A stretch of 64,000 bases of DNA from Caulobacter henricii (GTDB taxonomy: Bacteria; Pseudomonadota; Alphaproteobacteria; Caulobacterales; Caulobacteraceae), in assembly GCF_001414055.1 (NCBI RefSeq), contig NZ_CP013002.1, positions 3,224,001-3,288,000 on the forward strand. Direction: 5' to 3'. The notes beneath the pieces are model-generated. The model worked only from the letters and a program-made list of their open reading frames with translations, ran no database searches and was not told the DNA's origin. A program made the translations under genes and the position numbers. This document shows, piece after piece, positions 25,660 to 36,063 of this stretch. The number at the start of each line of letters is the position of its first letter. Position 1 is the stretch's first letter.

Positions 25660-26522
25660 GCGTTGAGCCGCGCCAGCTTGTCGGGATTGCGTATCGTATA
25701 GACCGCCGCGATCCGGCCCTCGACCAGCTCCAGGCCTATGGTCTGGAACACCGTGCCGGCCTGCGCCAGCACGATGCCCGGCTGGCCGTTGATCCGGGCC
25801 AGGCGCGCGGTCGTGCCTTCAGGTGCCGGCCACTTCTTGCGGATGCCCAGGATCAGGCGCACCGCCTTGTCGAGGCCGTGGACCGGCCTGAGCGTGGACG
25901 CCACCTTGCCGCCGCCGTCGGCGTGCCAGACCACGTCCGGGGCCAGCAGGTTGCGCAGGGACATCTCGTCGCCCGTCATGGCCGCCAGCAGGAAGGCCGC
26001 TGTCAGTGACCGCTCCTCGTCGACCGACGGCCTGTAACGTGGACGCTCCGCCCGGACATGCTGGCGGGCCCGGGCCGCCAGTTGCCGGCAGGCGGCCTCG
26101 CCGCGCCCGAGGGTCCTGGCGACCTCGGCGAAGGGGGTATCGAACACGTCGTGCAGCAGAAAGGCCGCGCGCTCCAGCGGGGTCAGGCGCTCCAGGGCCA
26201 GCAGGAAGGCCACCGACAGGTCGGCGTCCAGCGCGCCCGGCGCGGCGTCGAAATCCTCGTCGACCAGCGGTTCGGGCAGCCACTCGCCGACATAGACCTC
26301 GCGGCGGGCGCGGGCCGACTTCAGCCGGTCGAGACACAGACGGGCGACCACGCGGTTGAGGAAGGCCGCGCCGTCCGCGACGGACCCCGTCTCGACCTTG
26401 CGCCAGCGCAGCCAGGCGTCCTGCACCACATCCTCGGCATCAGCGCGCGAGCCGAGCATGCGATAGGCGAGGCCCGTCATGGCCGGGCGTCGGGCTTCGA
26501 ATAGCGCGTCGGACCTCGTCAT
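25656..26522 (-). CDS. ECF41-type sigma factor with SnoaL-like C-terminal domain
   Basis: 288-aa sigma factor: region 2 (RMLGSRADAEDVVQDAWLRW, ~22-41), region 4 (LTPLERAAFLLHDVFDTPFA, ~113-132) and a C-terminal SnoaL-like domain containing DGGGK (~205) and the NPDKL motif near the end (RNPDKLARL). ECF41 proteins use this extension to control their own activity instead of a separate anti-sigma factor. It overlaps by 4 bp an AhpD-like gene, the type of oxidoreductase these sigma factors usually regulate. No ECF41 promoter was searched for. Confidence 0.9.
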   Translation of the reverse strand: MTRSDALFEARRPAMTGLAYRMLGSRADAEDVVQDAWLRWRKVETGSVADGAAFLNRVVARLCLDRLKSARARREVYVGEWLPEPLVDEDFDAAPGALDADLSVAFLLALERLTPLERAAFLLHDVFDTPFAEVARTLGRGEAACRQLAARARQHVRAERPRYRPSVDEERSLTAAFLLAAMTGDEMSLRNLLAPDVVWHADGGGKVASTLRPVHGLDKAVRLILGIRKKWPAPEGTTARLARINGQPGIVLAQAGTVFQTIGLELVEGRIAAVYTIRNPDKLARLNA

Positions 26523-27064
26523 TCCGCCTTGACCACCCTCACAGCCTCGCCGTCCACCCTGACCTGCGAACAGGTCTTGCCGTGGCCCATGGCATATTTG
26601 ACCGTGGGATAGACGCGAGCGGAAGCCATGGCGAGCGCCAGGGCGGCCAGGCCCCTGGGGCCCCAGCGCCGCAACACCTCGTCCCGCAGGGGATCGGCGC
26701 GCTCCAGATCCCGGACCAGCGAGGCCTGTGCGAAACCATAGGCCAGGCCGGCATCAGCACCCATCAGGCCGGCATCGCCGGTCAGAACCCCGCGCAGCAC
26801 GGCGGGCGAGACGCCCTGCTCCTGGCCGATCCTCACCCCGATCTGCACGCAGGACCCGCAGTCCTCGGCCAGGGTGGCCACCAGACCCGCCGCCGCCAGG
26901 GCCTCGGACGGCGCACCCTCGCGATAGCGGGCCAGTTTCTGGACACCCAAAAAGGCCGTCAGCGCCCGGGGTCCGGCGGAGAGCAGGTCGTGCAGATAGG
27001 CCGCGTCATAGTCATAGCGCTTTTCCATGCGCCGCACGGCCGCCCGCATCAGCCAGGTCAGCAT
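26519..27064 (-). CDS. AhpD/carboxymuconolactone decarboxylase-like protein
   Basis: 181-aa helical protein with the redox CxxC pair in LAEDCGSCVQIGVRIG (~residues 66-81), the hallmark of the AhpD-like part of the carboxymuconolactone decarboxylase superfamily, followed by a helical C-terminal part ending MGHGKTCSQ. Its neighbour is an ECF41 sigma factor, which in many bacteria controls exactly this kind of gene. Likely peroxide- or thiol-linked oxidoreductase; substrate unknown. Confidence 0.78.
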   Translation of the reverse strand: MLTWLMRAAVRRMEKRYDYDAAYLHDLLSAGPRALTAFLGVQKLARYREGAPSEALAAAGLVATLAEDCGSCVQIGVRIGQEQGVSPAVLRGVLTGDAGLMGADAGLAYGFAQASLVRDLERADPLRDEVLRRWGPRGLAALALAMASARVYPTVKYAMGHGKTCSQVRVDGEAVRVVKAE

Positions 27065-27067
27065 GGC

Positions 27068-27463
27068 TCAGCCCTCCCTGGCGGTGAGGCGCAGGGCGAC
27101 CACCGCGATCCAGATCGTCAGCAGGGCCGGCAGGATCACGCCTGGAAAATCCCGCGCCAGCAGGGGCCAGGGCACGGCCTTGCCGCAGAACGGGGTGATG
27201 AGGTGGATCAGGGCATGGACGCCCTGGAAGCTCGCCGCCACCGTCACCGCCCCGGCGTGCCGCGCCGGGTTCCACGCCCCGAAGGCCAGCCCGACCGCGC
27301 AGGCCAGATAGGTCGCCCCGACATCGCGCACGAAATGGTCGTTGAACGGCCCCGTCTCGATCACGCCCGGCACGGCCCCGAACCAGCCATAGGGCTGCAG
27401 CAACATCGCCACGCCGTTCAATCCGAACAGCACCCCGAGAAACCCGCAAACCCAGCGCACCAT
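27068..27463 (-). CDS. Four-helix membrane protein of the ECF41 operon
   Basis: 131-aa membrane protein with helices at GFLGVLFGLNGVAMLL, VGATYLACAVGLAFGAW, AGAVTVAASFQGVHALIHLI and GVILPALLTIWIAVVALRL. It lies 3 bp upstream of the AhpD-like gene on the same strand and is the first gene of the three-gene set. The general layout resembles small DoxX-like proteins. Function unknown. Confidence 0.68.
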   Translation of the reverse strand: MVRWVCGFLGVLFGLNGVAMLLQPYGWFGAVPGVIETGPFNDHFVRDVGATYLACAVGLAFGAWNPARHAGAVTVAASFQGVHALIHLITPFCGKAVPWPLLARDFPGVILPALLTIWIAVVALRLTAREG

Positions 27464-27670
27464 GGTCGCCCTCCTCCAGCGTCTTCGAGGACAGGACGAG
27501 ACAGCCCGACCGGTTGTGACATCGCAGGCCGAAATTCGCCCTGCCTTGCTTTCGCGCGCGTCCGCGACTAGGTTCCGCGCCCAATTTCCCGATCTTTCTG
27601 ACTGCCGCTCGCATATCCCCCGCCGTCTGCTCCAGACGCTGCGCAGGGGGACCTATGAGGAAAACCCGCC

Positions 27671-28465
27671 TTGGCCACTCCCTCCGCCCTTCTGAACGTG
27701 ATGATCGACGCCGCCCGCAAGGCCGCGCGTGGCCTGGCTCGCGATTTCGGCGAAGTCACCGAGCTGCAGGTGTCCAAGAAGGGCGCGGCTGACTTCGTCA
27801 CCAATGCCGACCTCAAGGCCGAGCAGACCATCTTCGAAATCCTGGAAAAGGCCCGCCCCGGCTATGGCTTCCTGGGTGAAGAGCGCGGCCTGATCGAGGG
27901 CACTGACAAGACCCACACCTGGATCGTCGACCCGCTGGACGGCACCACCAACTTCATGCACGCCATCCCGCACTTCGCGGTCAATATCGCCCTGCAGCGC
28001 GAGGGCGAAGTGGTGGCCGGCGTCACCTACAATCCCATCACCCATGACCTGTTCTGGGCCGAAAAGGGCAAGGGTGCCTTCCTCGGAGCCGAGAAGCGCC
28101 TGCGCGTCGCCGCCCGTCGCAGCCTGGACGAAGCCGTTCTGGCCACCGGCGTGCCGTTCCTCGGCAAGCCCGGCCACGCCCAGTTCCTGAAGGAACTGCA
28201 CCAGATCAGCCAGAAGGTCGCCGGCGTCCGCCGCTTCGGCGCCGCCTCGCTGGACCTGGCCTGGGTCGCCGCCGGCCGCTTCGACGGCTACTGGGAGCGC
28301 AATCTGGGGGCCTGGGACGTCTCGGCCGGCGTGCTGATGGTCACTGAAGCGGGCGGCAAGGTCTCGACCATCGAGGAGGACGGCAACCCGGCCGAGGGTG
28401 CCTCGATCCTGGCCGCCAACCAAGACCTGCACCCGCTGGTGCTGGAGAAGCTGCGCCTGGCCTAG
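27671..28465 (+). CDS. suhB: Inositol monophosphatase family protein (SuhB type)
   Basis: Mg-dependent sugar phosphatase fold, 264 aa. Metal ligands and active-site motifs: FLGEERG (Glu, ~residue 68), WIVDPLDGTTNFMH (~85, the DPxDGTxN signature) and the C-terminal GAWDVSAGVLMVTEAGG (~219). Start is TTG at 27671, preceded by TGAGGA about 13 nt upstream; conserved sequence (LLNVMIDAARKA) begins immediately. In proteobacteria SuhB also binds the transcription machinery at rRNA operons; which role dominates here cannot be seen. Confidence 0.9.
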   Translation: MATPSALLNVMIDAARKAARGLARDFGEVTELQVSKKGAADFVTNADLKAEQTIFEILEKARPGYGFLGEERGLIEGTDKTHTWIVDPLDGTTNFMHAIPHFAVNIALQREGEVVAGVTYNPITHDLFWAEKGKGAFLGAEKRLRVAARRSLDEAVLATGVPFLGKPGHAQFLKELHQISQKVAGVRRFGAASLDLAWVAAGRFDGYWERNLGAWDVSAGVLMVTEAGGKVSTIEEDGNPAEGASILAANQDLHPLVLEKLRLA

Positions 28466-28477
28466 GAACCGCCAGAC

Positions 28478-28582
28478 TCGCCCCCACCGGGCTGCTGCGC
28501 AGCCGTCCGCCCCCGGAGGGGGCGGATGATCTCGTCTTCCCCCTCCGGGGGAGGAGGGCCGCAGGCCCGGAGGGGGCCAGTG
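28478..28582. repeat. Bipartite REP-like element after suhB
   Basis: Two halves around a GGATGATCTCGTCTTC centre. The right half shows all parts clearly: CCCCCTCC at one end and GGAGGGGG at the other can pair, enclosing the palindrome CCCCCTCCGGGGG and the hairpin GGGCCGCAGGCCC. The left half has variable hairpin GGCTGCTGCGCAGCC. Confidence 0.8.
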
Positions 28583-28627
28583 TTCACCCCTAGCCAAAGT
28601 GTCATGATGCAGCGCTAAATCGCCGCC

Positions 28628-29698
28628 ATGACCCTGCTGACCCGTCGCGCCATGACCACCGCCGCCCTCGCGGGCACCTTCCTGCCCGGCCTGGCGCGGG
28701 CCCAGGGCAAAAGGCCCCTCGTCATCGCCCACCGCGGAGCCTCGGGCCTGCGCCCCGAACACACGGCCCTGGCCTATGAGCTGGGGATCGAGCAGGGCTG
28801 CGACTTCATCGAGCCGGATCTGGTGCCGACCAGGGACGGCCATTTGGTCGCCCGCCACGAGAACGAGATCGGCGGCACGACCGAAATCGCCTCCCGCCCC
28901 GAGTTTGCGGCCCGCAAGGCGACCAAGACCATCGACGGCGAGAGCGTCACGGGCTGGTTCACCGAAGACTTCACCCTGGCCGAACTGAAGACCCTGCGGG
29001 CCCGCGAGCGCCTGCCACAGCTGCGCCCGACCAGCGCCGCCTTTGACGGCCAGGCCCAGATCCTCACCTTCGACGAGGTGGTCGCCATCGCCCGGGCCGG
29101 CACAAAGCGCACGGGCCGCGTCATCGGCGTCTATCCCGAAATGAAGCACCCGAGCTATTTCGCCTCGATCGGCCTGCCGGTCGAAGGCCGGATGCTGGAC
29201 GCCCTGAAGCGCAATGACCTCAACTCGGCCACCGCCCCGGTGTTCGTCCAGTGCTTTGAGGTCACGCCGCTGAAGACCCTGCGCGCCAGGACCCGCGCCC
29301 GGCTGGTGCTGCTGGCCGATGCCGAGGGCGGTCCGCCCGACCTGCCGGGCGTCAAATATGCCGACCTGCTGACCGCCGAGGGCCTGAAGGGCGTCGCCGC
29401 CTATGCCGACGGCCTGGGACCCAACTGGCGGCTTGTGGTGCCCACCGACGGCAAGACCCTGGGTGCGCCGACCCGCCTCGTCAGCGACGCCCATGCCGCC
29501 GGCCTGCAGGTCCATCCGTGGACGGTGCGGGCCGAGAACTACTTCCTGCCCGAGACCCTGCGCCGCGGCGATGCCCAGGCCGCCGACTATCTGGCCCGCC
29601 ACGGCGACGCCGATGCGGTGCTCAAGGCCCTCTTTGCTGTCGGCGTCGACGGCGTGTTCAGCGACTTCCCGGCCCTCGCGGTGGCGGCACGCGCTTGA
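28628..29698 (+). CDS. Glycerophosphodiester phosphodiesterase, exported
   Basis: Periplasmic GDPD (GlpQ-type) that releases glycerol-3-phosphate from glycerophosphodiesters. The 356-aa product has a signal peptide with a twin Arg (LTRRAMTTAALAGTFLPGLARA) that may use Tat or Sec. The catalytic start IAHRGASGLRPEHT (~residue 33) contains HR and Glu, FIEPDLVPTRDGHLVARHE (~60) carries the metal ligands and second His, and PEMKHPSYF (~173) plus FSDFPALA at the end are typical. Confidence 0.88.
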   Translation: MTLLTRRAMTTAALAGTFLPGLARAQGKRPLVIAHRGASGLRPEHTALAYELGIEQGCDFIEPDLVPTRDGHLVARHENEIGGTTEIASRPEFAARKATKTIDGESVTGWFTEDFTLAELKTLRARERLPQLRPTSAAFDGQAQILTFDEVVAIARAGTKRTGRVIGVYPEMKHPSYFASIGLPVEGRMLDALKRNDLNSATAPVFVQCFEVTPLKTLRARTRARLVLLADAEGGPPDLPGVKYADLLTAEGLKGVAAYADGLGPNWRLVVPTDGKTLGAPTRLVSDAHAAGLQVHPWTVRAENYFLPETLRRGDAQAADYLARHGDADAVLKALFAVGVDGVFSDFPALAVAARA

Positions 29699-29751
29699 CC
29701 GAAGGCGCTTCGCCGACTGATGGTCGGTGAGGGCTTCCGGGGGAACGGGTT

Positions 29752-31416
29752 TTGCGCGCGATCGTCTTTACCGCAGGGCTGATGGCCCTGGTGCCGGCCT
29801 TCACCCAGGCCGATGCTCCGCCCCTGCCGCCGTCGGCGACGACGCTGTGCTCGGCCGGAGCTCCGACAGGGGATGCGCCGGCCAAGGCGGTGAGCCTGCT
29901 ACCGGGCTATGGCAGCGCCCGCTGGACGATCCGGACCGCCTCGCCGGAGGCCCAGGCCTATTTCGACAACGGCCTGCAACTGGGTCACGCCTTCGCCCAC
30001 AAGGCCGCCATCGCCGCCTTTGAAGAGGCCGCCCGTCGCGATCCGAACTGCGCCATGTGCCTGTGGGGCCAGGCCTGGGCCGGCGGGGCCACCATCAACT
30101 ACACGGTCGACGCCGCAACCCAGGCGAAGATGGCCGCGCTGATGGTCCGCGCCACGGTGCTGGCCGCCGACGGTCCGCCGGTCGAGCGTGCCCTGATCGC
30201 GGCCATGACCGCCCGCTACAAGAACGGCGGCGGCAAGGGCCCCGGCGACGTGGCCTATGCCAAGGCCATGGAGGCCCTTGCTGCGGACCACCCCGAGGAT
30301 GACGAACTGGCGGTCCTGGCCGCCGATGCGGTCATGGTCCGGGCCTCGATGACCGGCGACATGAGCACGATGCCCCGGGCGGTCGCCCTGCTGGAAAGGG
30401 CGCTTAAGCGTTCGCCCGACAGCGCCGCCGGCATCCATTTCTACATCCATGCCACCGAGATGAGCGGCTTCGCCGGCCGGGCCGAGCCGTACGCCGACAG
30501 GCTGGAGGGCGTCGCGCCCGCCGCCAGCCACCTCGTCCACATGCCCTCGCACACCTATTACTGGGTCGGACGCTACCAGGACGCCCTGACCTCGAACCCC
30601 AGCGCCGCGCGGATCGACGCGGCCAATGCCAAGGCCGAGGGCTTTGAGGGCGAGGACGGGGTCTTCAAGCTGTTCTACCACGCCCACAATGTGCAGTTCG
30701 GCGCGGCGGGGGCCCTGATGTCCGGCGACGCCGAGGGCGGCCTGGCCATCGCCCGCCCGTTCCTGGTCCATGCCAGAACCCTGACCGCCGATCAGGGCTG
30801 GGACCAGATGGTCGCCGGCACCGCCTATGCAGTCGAGGGGCGCTATGCACCGGTGGACGAGGTGCTGGCCCTGCCCGAGCCGGCCCTGCCCTATCTGAAG
30901 GCGATGTGGCGCTATGCCCGGGGCGAGGCCCTGATCCGCAAGGGCGATCTGGACGGCGCGCGCCTCGAGGCGGGCCAGGTCGAGCGCTCGCGGCGCGACC
31001 TTCGAGCCTTCGGCGGGACCAGCGGCCAGGCGGCGGATGCGACGCGGGTGGCCCGGCTGGTCCTGGAGGGCCGTATCGCCATGCTCGAAAACCGCCCCGG
31101 TGACGCGGCCCGTGCCTTCCGCAAAGCCGCCGCCCTGGAGGAGACCCGCTTCCGCGACATCACCGACCCGCCCCTGTGGTGGTATCCGGTTCGGCGCAGC
31201 CTTGCCGCGGCCATGCTCTCCTCCGGCGACGCGCGCGGCGCGGCCGACGAGGCCCGCGCGACCCTGGCCCGCCGTCCGAAGGATCCGATCACGCTCAGCG
31301 TCCTGGCCCAGGCCGAGCGACGTCTGGGCCTGAACGAGGCTGCCGCCGAGCATGAGGCCCAGGCCCGGCGCGGCTGGACCGGAGACCTCGCCCGGATCGG
31401 TCTGGCCCAGAGCTGA
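29752..31416 (+). CDS. Exported TPR-repeat protein
   Basis: 554-aa protein with a Sec signal peptide (start TTG at 29752; FTAGLMALVPAFTQADA). Residues ~58-110 (EAQAYFDNGLQLGHAFAHKA then AIAAFEEAARRDPNCAMCLW) form a clear tetratricopeptide unit with a CAMC pair, and further helix pairs continue to the end (AAAMLSSGDARGAADEARAT and LAQAERRLGLNEAAAEHEAQ). A central HIHATEMSGFAGRAE / HMPSHTYYWVGRY segment recurs in this group of proteins. Probably a periplasmic scaffold; no partner can be named. Confidence 0.75.
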   Translation: MRAIVFTAGLMALVPAFTQADAPPLPPSATTLCSAGAPTGDAPAKAVSLLPGYGSARWTIRTASPEAQAYFDNGLQLGHAFAHKAAIAAFEEAARRDPNCAMCLWGQAWAGGATINYTVDAATQAKMAALMVRATVLAADGPPVERALIAAMTARYKNGGGKGPGDVAYAKAMEALAADHPEDDELAVLAADAVMVRASMTGDMSTMPRAVALLERALKRSPDSAAGIHFYIHATEMSGFAGRAEPYADRLEGVAPAASHLVHMPSHTYYWVGRYQDALTSNPSAARIDAANAKAEGFEGEDGVFKLFYHAHNVQFGAAGALMSGDAEGGLAIARPFLVHARTLTADQGWDQMVAGTAYAVEGRYAPVDEVLALPEPALPYLKAMWRYARGEALIRKGDLDGARLEAGQVERSRRDLRAFGGTSGQAADATRVARLVLEGRIAMLENRPGDAARAFRKAAALEETRFRDITDPPLWWYPVRRSLAAAMLSSGDARGAADEARATLARRPKDPITLSVLAQAERRLGLNEAAAEHEAQARRGWTGDLARIGLAQS

Positions 31417-31501
31417 GGCCGGCCACGGCGCTCGCGGCCTTGCCCCGACGGGGCGGCTTGGTGCAGCCTGCCGGCCTTGCCATCTTCTGGGGACCCCCGA
31501 C

Positions 31502-32803
31502 ATGCCGATCCGCCGCGCCGCCGCCCTGGCCACCCTGGCCGTAACCCTGATGGCCGGCGTGTCCGCCCTGGCGGCCCCGGGCCCCAAGGACCTGGACCGG
31601 ATCGCAACCGACTTCGTACACCTGACCCTGGAGGCCGGTGAGCGCGAGCCGGGCTATGTCGACGCCTATTATGGCCCCAAGGCCTGGGCTGACGCCGCCA
31701 AGGCCAGTCCGCGCACCGTGCCCGCCCTGAAGGCCGAGGCCGCCCGCCTGAGCGCCGCCACCCGCGCCGTCCCCGATACGGCCCTCTCGCCCGACGAGCG
31801 CCGCCGCAAGGCCTTCCTGCTGGGTCAGCTGAAGGCCGCCGAGACCCGCCTGGCCATGCTGGACGGCAAAAAGTTCAGCTTCCAGGACGAGGCCGAGGGC
31901 CTGTTCGGCGTCCGGCCACCGCTGAAGCCACTGGAAGCCTATGACCCGATCCTGGCCCGGATCGACAAACTGGTCCCCGGCGAGGGCGAGCTGGCCGGCC
32001 GCATCGATGCCTTCCAGGCCCGCTACACGATCCCCGCCGACCGGCTGGAGCCGGTGATGCAGGCCGCCATCGCCGCCTGCAAGGCGCGGACGGCAGTCCA
32101 CATTCCCCTTCCCAAGGCCGAGCGCTTCGACCTGGCCTTCGTCACCGGCAAGCCGTGGAGCGGCTACAACTGGTACAAGGGCGGGGCCCACAGCCTGATC
32201 GAGATCAATACCGACCTGCCGGTGCCGATCAGCCGCGCCGTCGATCTGGGCTGCCACGAGGGCTATCCCGGCCACCATGTGCTGAACGTGCAGTTGGAAG
32301 ACCGGCTGACCAAGGCCAGGGGCTGGGTGGAGTTCTCGGTCTATCCGCTGTTCTCTCCGCAATCCCTGATCGCCGAGGGCTCGGCCAATTACGGCATCCG
32401 GCTGGCCTTTCCGGGCGCGGAAAAGGTGAAATTCGAGCGCGAAAAGCTCTATCCGCTGGCGGGCCTCGACCCGGCCACGGCCGACGCCTATGACGCCCTG
32501 ATGGCCGCCAAGGCCGACCTGGGCAGCAGCGAAAACACCATCGCCGACGCCTATCTGTCCGGAAAGATGGACAAGCCCACCGCCGTCGCCGCCCTGGCCA
32601 AATATGGCCTCAGCTCGGTGGCCCGCGCCGAGAAGCGCCTGAGCTTCATCGAGACCTACCGCTCCTATGTCATCAACTACAATCTCGGCCAGGACATGGT
32701 CCGGGCCCACGTGGAGCGCGCGGGCGCGAGCCAGGACGCGCGCTGGAAGGCGATGGAAGCGGTGATCAGCGAGCCTACGACGCCGGCGGATCTGGCGAGG
32801 TAG
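31502..32803 (+). CDS. Exported DUF885-like metalloprotease-type protein
   Basis: 433-aa protein with a Sec signal peptide (MPIRRAAALATLAVTLMAGV, cleavage after ALA). The key motif is DLGCHEGYPGHHVLNVQLED (~residues 252-271), matching the HExxPGHH zinc-site pattern of DUF885 proteins. The downstream Glu in AEGSANYGIRLAF (~298) would be the third ligand. It is shorter than most DUF885 proteins (about 550-600 aa), so it represents a compact branch. Substrate unknown, likely peptides in the periplasm. Confidence 0.78.
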   Translation: MPIRRAAALATLAVTLMAGVSALAAPGPKDLDRIATDFVHLTLEAGEREPGYVDAYYGPKAWADAAKASPRTVPALKAEAARLSAATRAVPDTALSPDERRRKAFLLGQLKAAETRLAMLDGKKFSFQDEAEGLFGVRPPLKPLEAYDPILARIDKLVPGEGELAGRIDAFQARYTIPADRLEPVMQAAIAACKARTAVHIPLPKAERFDLAFVTGKPWSGYNWYKGGAHSLIEINTDLPVPISRAVDLGCHEGYPGHHVLNVQLEDRLTKARGWVEFSVYPLFSPQSLIAEGSANYGIRLAFPGAEKVKFEREKLYPLAGLDPATADAYDALMAAKADLGSSENTIADAYLSGKMDKPTAVAALAKYGLSSVARAEKRLSFIETYRSYVINYNLGQDMVRAHVERAGASQDARWKAMEAVISEPTTPADLAR

Positions 32804-32816
32804 GGACGTGATTTAG

Positions 32817-33338
32817 TCAGGAAGAAAAATCACCTAAGGGATAGTCAATCGGATCCGCAGGTCGAGCAATATTATAGACGGCAATAGATAATTGCGTGGC
32901 CCTCTGGCTAAGGCCATGCGATCGATCCTCTATGTTCTGAACATCGGCAATTGTTATCCGACGGCTACTTATTTTATGCCGCACTGCAAGGTACTCAACG
33001 CGAAGAGTTGTAACGCTCTCCGCATCAGCGTCTAGAACCGCGCCATGAACTAGTCCGTGCCGGTCTTCTTTTCGCGCAAGAAGCTCTGATATGACTGCGC
33101 GCGCAGGCTTCTCGATCTTCGCGAGCTTTTCATGCTGAAGCGCTTGCTTGATGAATTTCAGTTTCTTTTCGAGTGACCTTGGTACTTCGGACTCCATCTT
33201 GTCGTTCCGAAGTTCGTGAAACATGACCGCCGTAGTAAAATCTAAGGCGGCCTCGACTGCAGCCCAGTTCAACGTTACAGCCCCTAGCGCCGTCAGAAAC
33301 TCCGACGGAGCAAATTTACTACCGTTTCCGTCAGACAT
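32817..33338 (-). CDS. HEPN-like hypothetical protein of atypical base composition
   Basis: 173-aa all-helical soluble protein: LTALGAVTLNWAAVEAALDF (~15-34) is the type of first helix found in many HEPN-like proteins, and residues ~92-98 read DRHGLVH, fitting the R-x4-H pattern of HEPN ribonucleases. The gene has clearly lower G+C than its neighbours (for example 28 G/C of 60 at 32941-33000) and unusual codons for this genome, pointing to recent acquisition. No nucleotidyltransferase antitoxin partner is adjacent. Enzymatic activity is only a hypothesis. Confidence 0.6.
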   Translation of the reverse strand: MSDGNGSKFAPSEFLTALGAVTLNWAAVEAALDFTTAVMFHELRNDKMESEVPRSLEKKLKFIKQALQHEKLAKIEKPARAVISELLARKEDRHGLVHGAVLDADAESVTTLRVEYLAVRHKISSRRITIADVQNIEDRSHGLSQRATQLSIAVYNIARPADPIDYPLGDFSS

Positions 33339-33347
33339 CTTCTCGCC

Positions 33348-35201
<1,854 letters not shown>

Positions 35202-35311
35202 CTGTCCCTTGCCAAATTCGCGGGTGTTCTTTATAGCCGCGCCTCTTCGAGGGCCACCCGCAAGGGCGTCCGCTCACCAACTTTCACACCGCCAGTCGGT
35301 TGGACCGCCCG

Positions 35312-35536
35312 ATGAAACAAGACATTCACCCCGACTATCACTTCATCACCGTCACCATGACGGATGGCACCAGCTATCCGACCCGTTCGACCTACGGGAA
35401 GGAAGGCGCCGTGCTCGCCCTGGATATCGATCCGCGCGTGCACCCTGCCTGGACCGGCGGCAACGCCCACCTGCTGGACCGTGGTGGCCGCGTGTCGCGC
35501 TTCAACGCCAAGTTCGCGGGCTTCACCAAGAAGTAA
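35312..35536 (+). CDS. rpmE: 50S ribosomal protein L31
   Basis: 74-aa ribosomal protein starting [20 protein letters not shown]. It lacks the four zinc-binding cysteines, so it is the zinc-independent (C-minus) sort that replaces the cysteine form under zinc limitation in many bacteria. The region [21 protein letters not shown] and the RFNAKFAGF end are conserved. A strong intrinsic terminator follows 24 bp after the stop codon. Confidence 0.92.
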   Translation: MKQDIHPDYHFITVTMTDGTSYPTRSTYGKEGAVLALDIDPRVHPAWTGGNAHLLDRGGRVSRFNAKFAGFTKK

Positions 35537-35560
35537 GCGTTTTTCGCCGCAAGGCGACGG

Positions 35561-35595
35561 AAAGCCGGCTCCGCGTTCGCGGGCCGGCTTTTTCT
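35561..35595 (+). terminator. Terminator after rpmE
   Basis: AAAGCCGGC(TCC) and (GGG)CCGGCTTTTT form a stem with an CGCGTTCG-type loop ending in a T-run. Confidence 0.85.
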
Positions 35596-35633
35596 GTTTG
35601 GGATTGGTGCTGCCGTCAAATCTACAAAACGCC

Positions 35634-35666
35634 GTCATCCCCCGCGTCATGCGGGGGACCCAAGCC
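35634..35666 (+). repeat. Left inverted repeat of the GIY-YIG element
   Basis: GTCAT, then hairpin CCCCCGC-gtcat-GCGGGGG, then ACCCAAGCC. The stem is perfect over 7 bp. Confidence 0.85.
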
Positions 35667-35680
35667 GAGGCGGCCAGGTC

Positions 35681-35713
35681 CGCTTGGGTAACCCGAACAA
35701 GTCGGGTGATGAC
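35681..35713 (-). repeat. Internal diverged repeat copy
   Basis: Read on the minus strand: GTCATCACCCGACTTGTTCG then GGTTACCCAAGC. Ends GTCATC and ACCCAAGC agree with the flanking arms, while the stem has changed to CCCGA / TCGGG. With the left arm it makes a head-to-head BIME-like pair. Confidence 0.75.
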
Positions 35714-35761
35714 TAAATTTTAGATTGAAATACCGGCGGCAGATATCAACCTATGCGGCGA

Positions 35762-36048
35762 ATGGCCGCCGACACCTACATCCTAGCCAGTCACCCCTAC
35801 GTACGCTCTACATCGGCGTGACCAACGATCTGTCGCGCCGGATCTGGGAACATCGGGAAGGCGTAGGCAGTCAGTTCTGCCGAAAGTACGGTGTCCACAG
35901 GCTTGTCTATTATGAGGAGCACGAGGACATCAGCTTCGCGATCCATCGCGAGAAACGGCTGAAGAAGTATCACCGCCAGTGGAAGATCAACCTGATCGAG
36001 GGCTTCAACCCGACCTGGACTGATCTTTATGAGACCTGGAATTGCTGA
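35762..36048 (+). pseudogene. GIY-YIG endonuclease gene with a one-base frameshift
   Basis: GIY-YIG proteins are small single-strand-nicking nucleases. Starting at ATG 35762 the sequence reads MAADTYILASHPY, the family N terminus, and then loses frame near 35800-35803. The rest follows in the next frame: TLYIGVTNDLSRRIWEHREG, then FCRKYGVHRLVYYEEH, HREKRLKKYHRQWKINLIEG and NPTWTDLYETW. A single lost base (TACG-TACG) restores a full-length 95-aa protein. Catalytic Arg in SRRIWEHR and Glu in the HREKRLKKY helix region are intact. Inactive unless the shift is a sequencing error. It lies inside inverted repeats. Confidence 0.82.
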
Positions 36049-36063
36049 GCACCCGGCCATCCC

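Noticed and set aside
32817..33338. Complete toxin-antitoxin or antiphage system around the HEPN-like gene
   Set aside because: The neighbours are a DUF885 protein and an ABC exporter, both with host-like composition; no partner gene is present.
35725..36048. Intact 107-aa GIY-YIG protein from TTG 35725
   Set aside because: The first ~25 residues in that frame are unrelated to the family, while the true N terminus is found in another frame from ATG 35762. A frameshift explains both.
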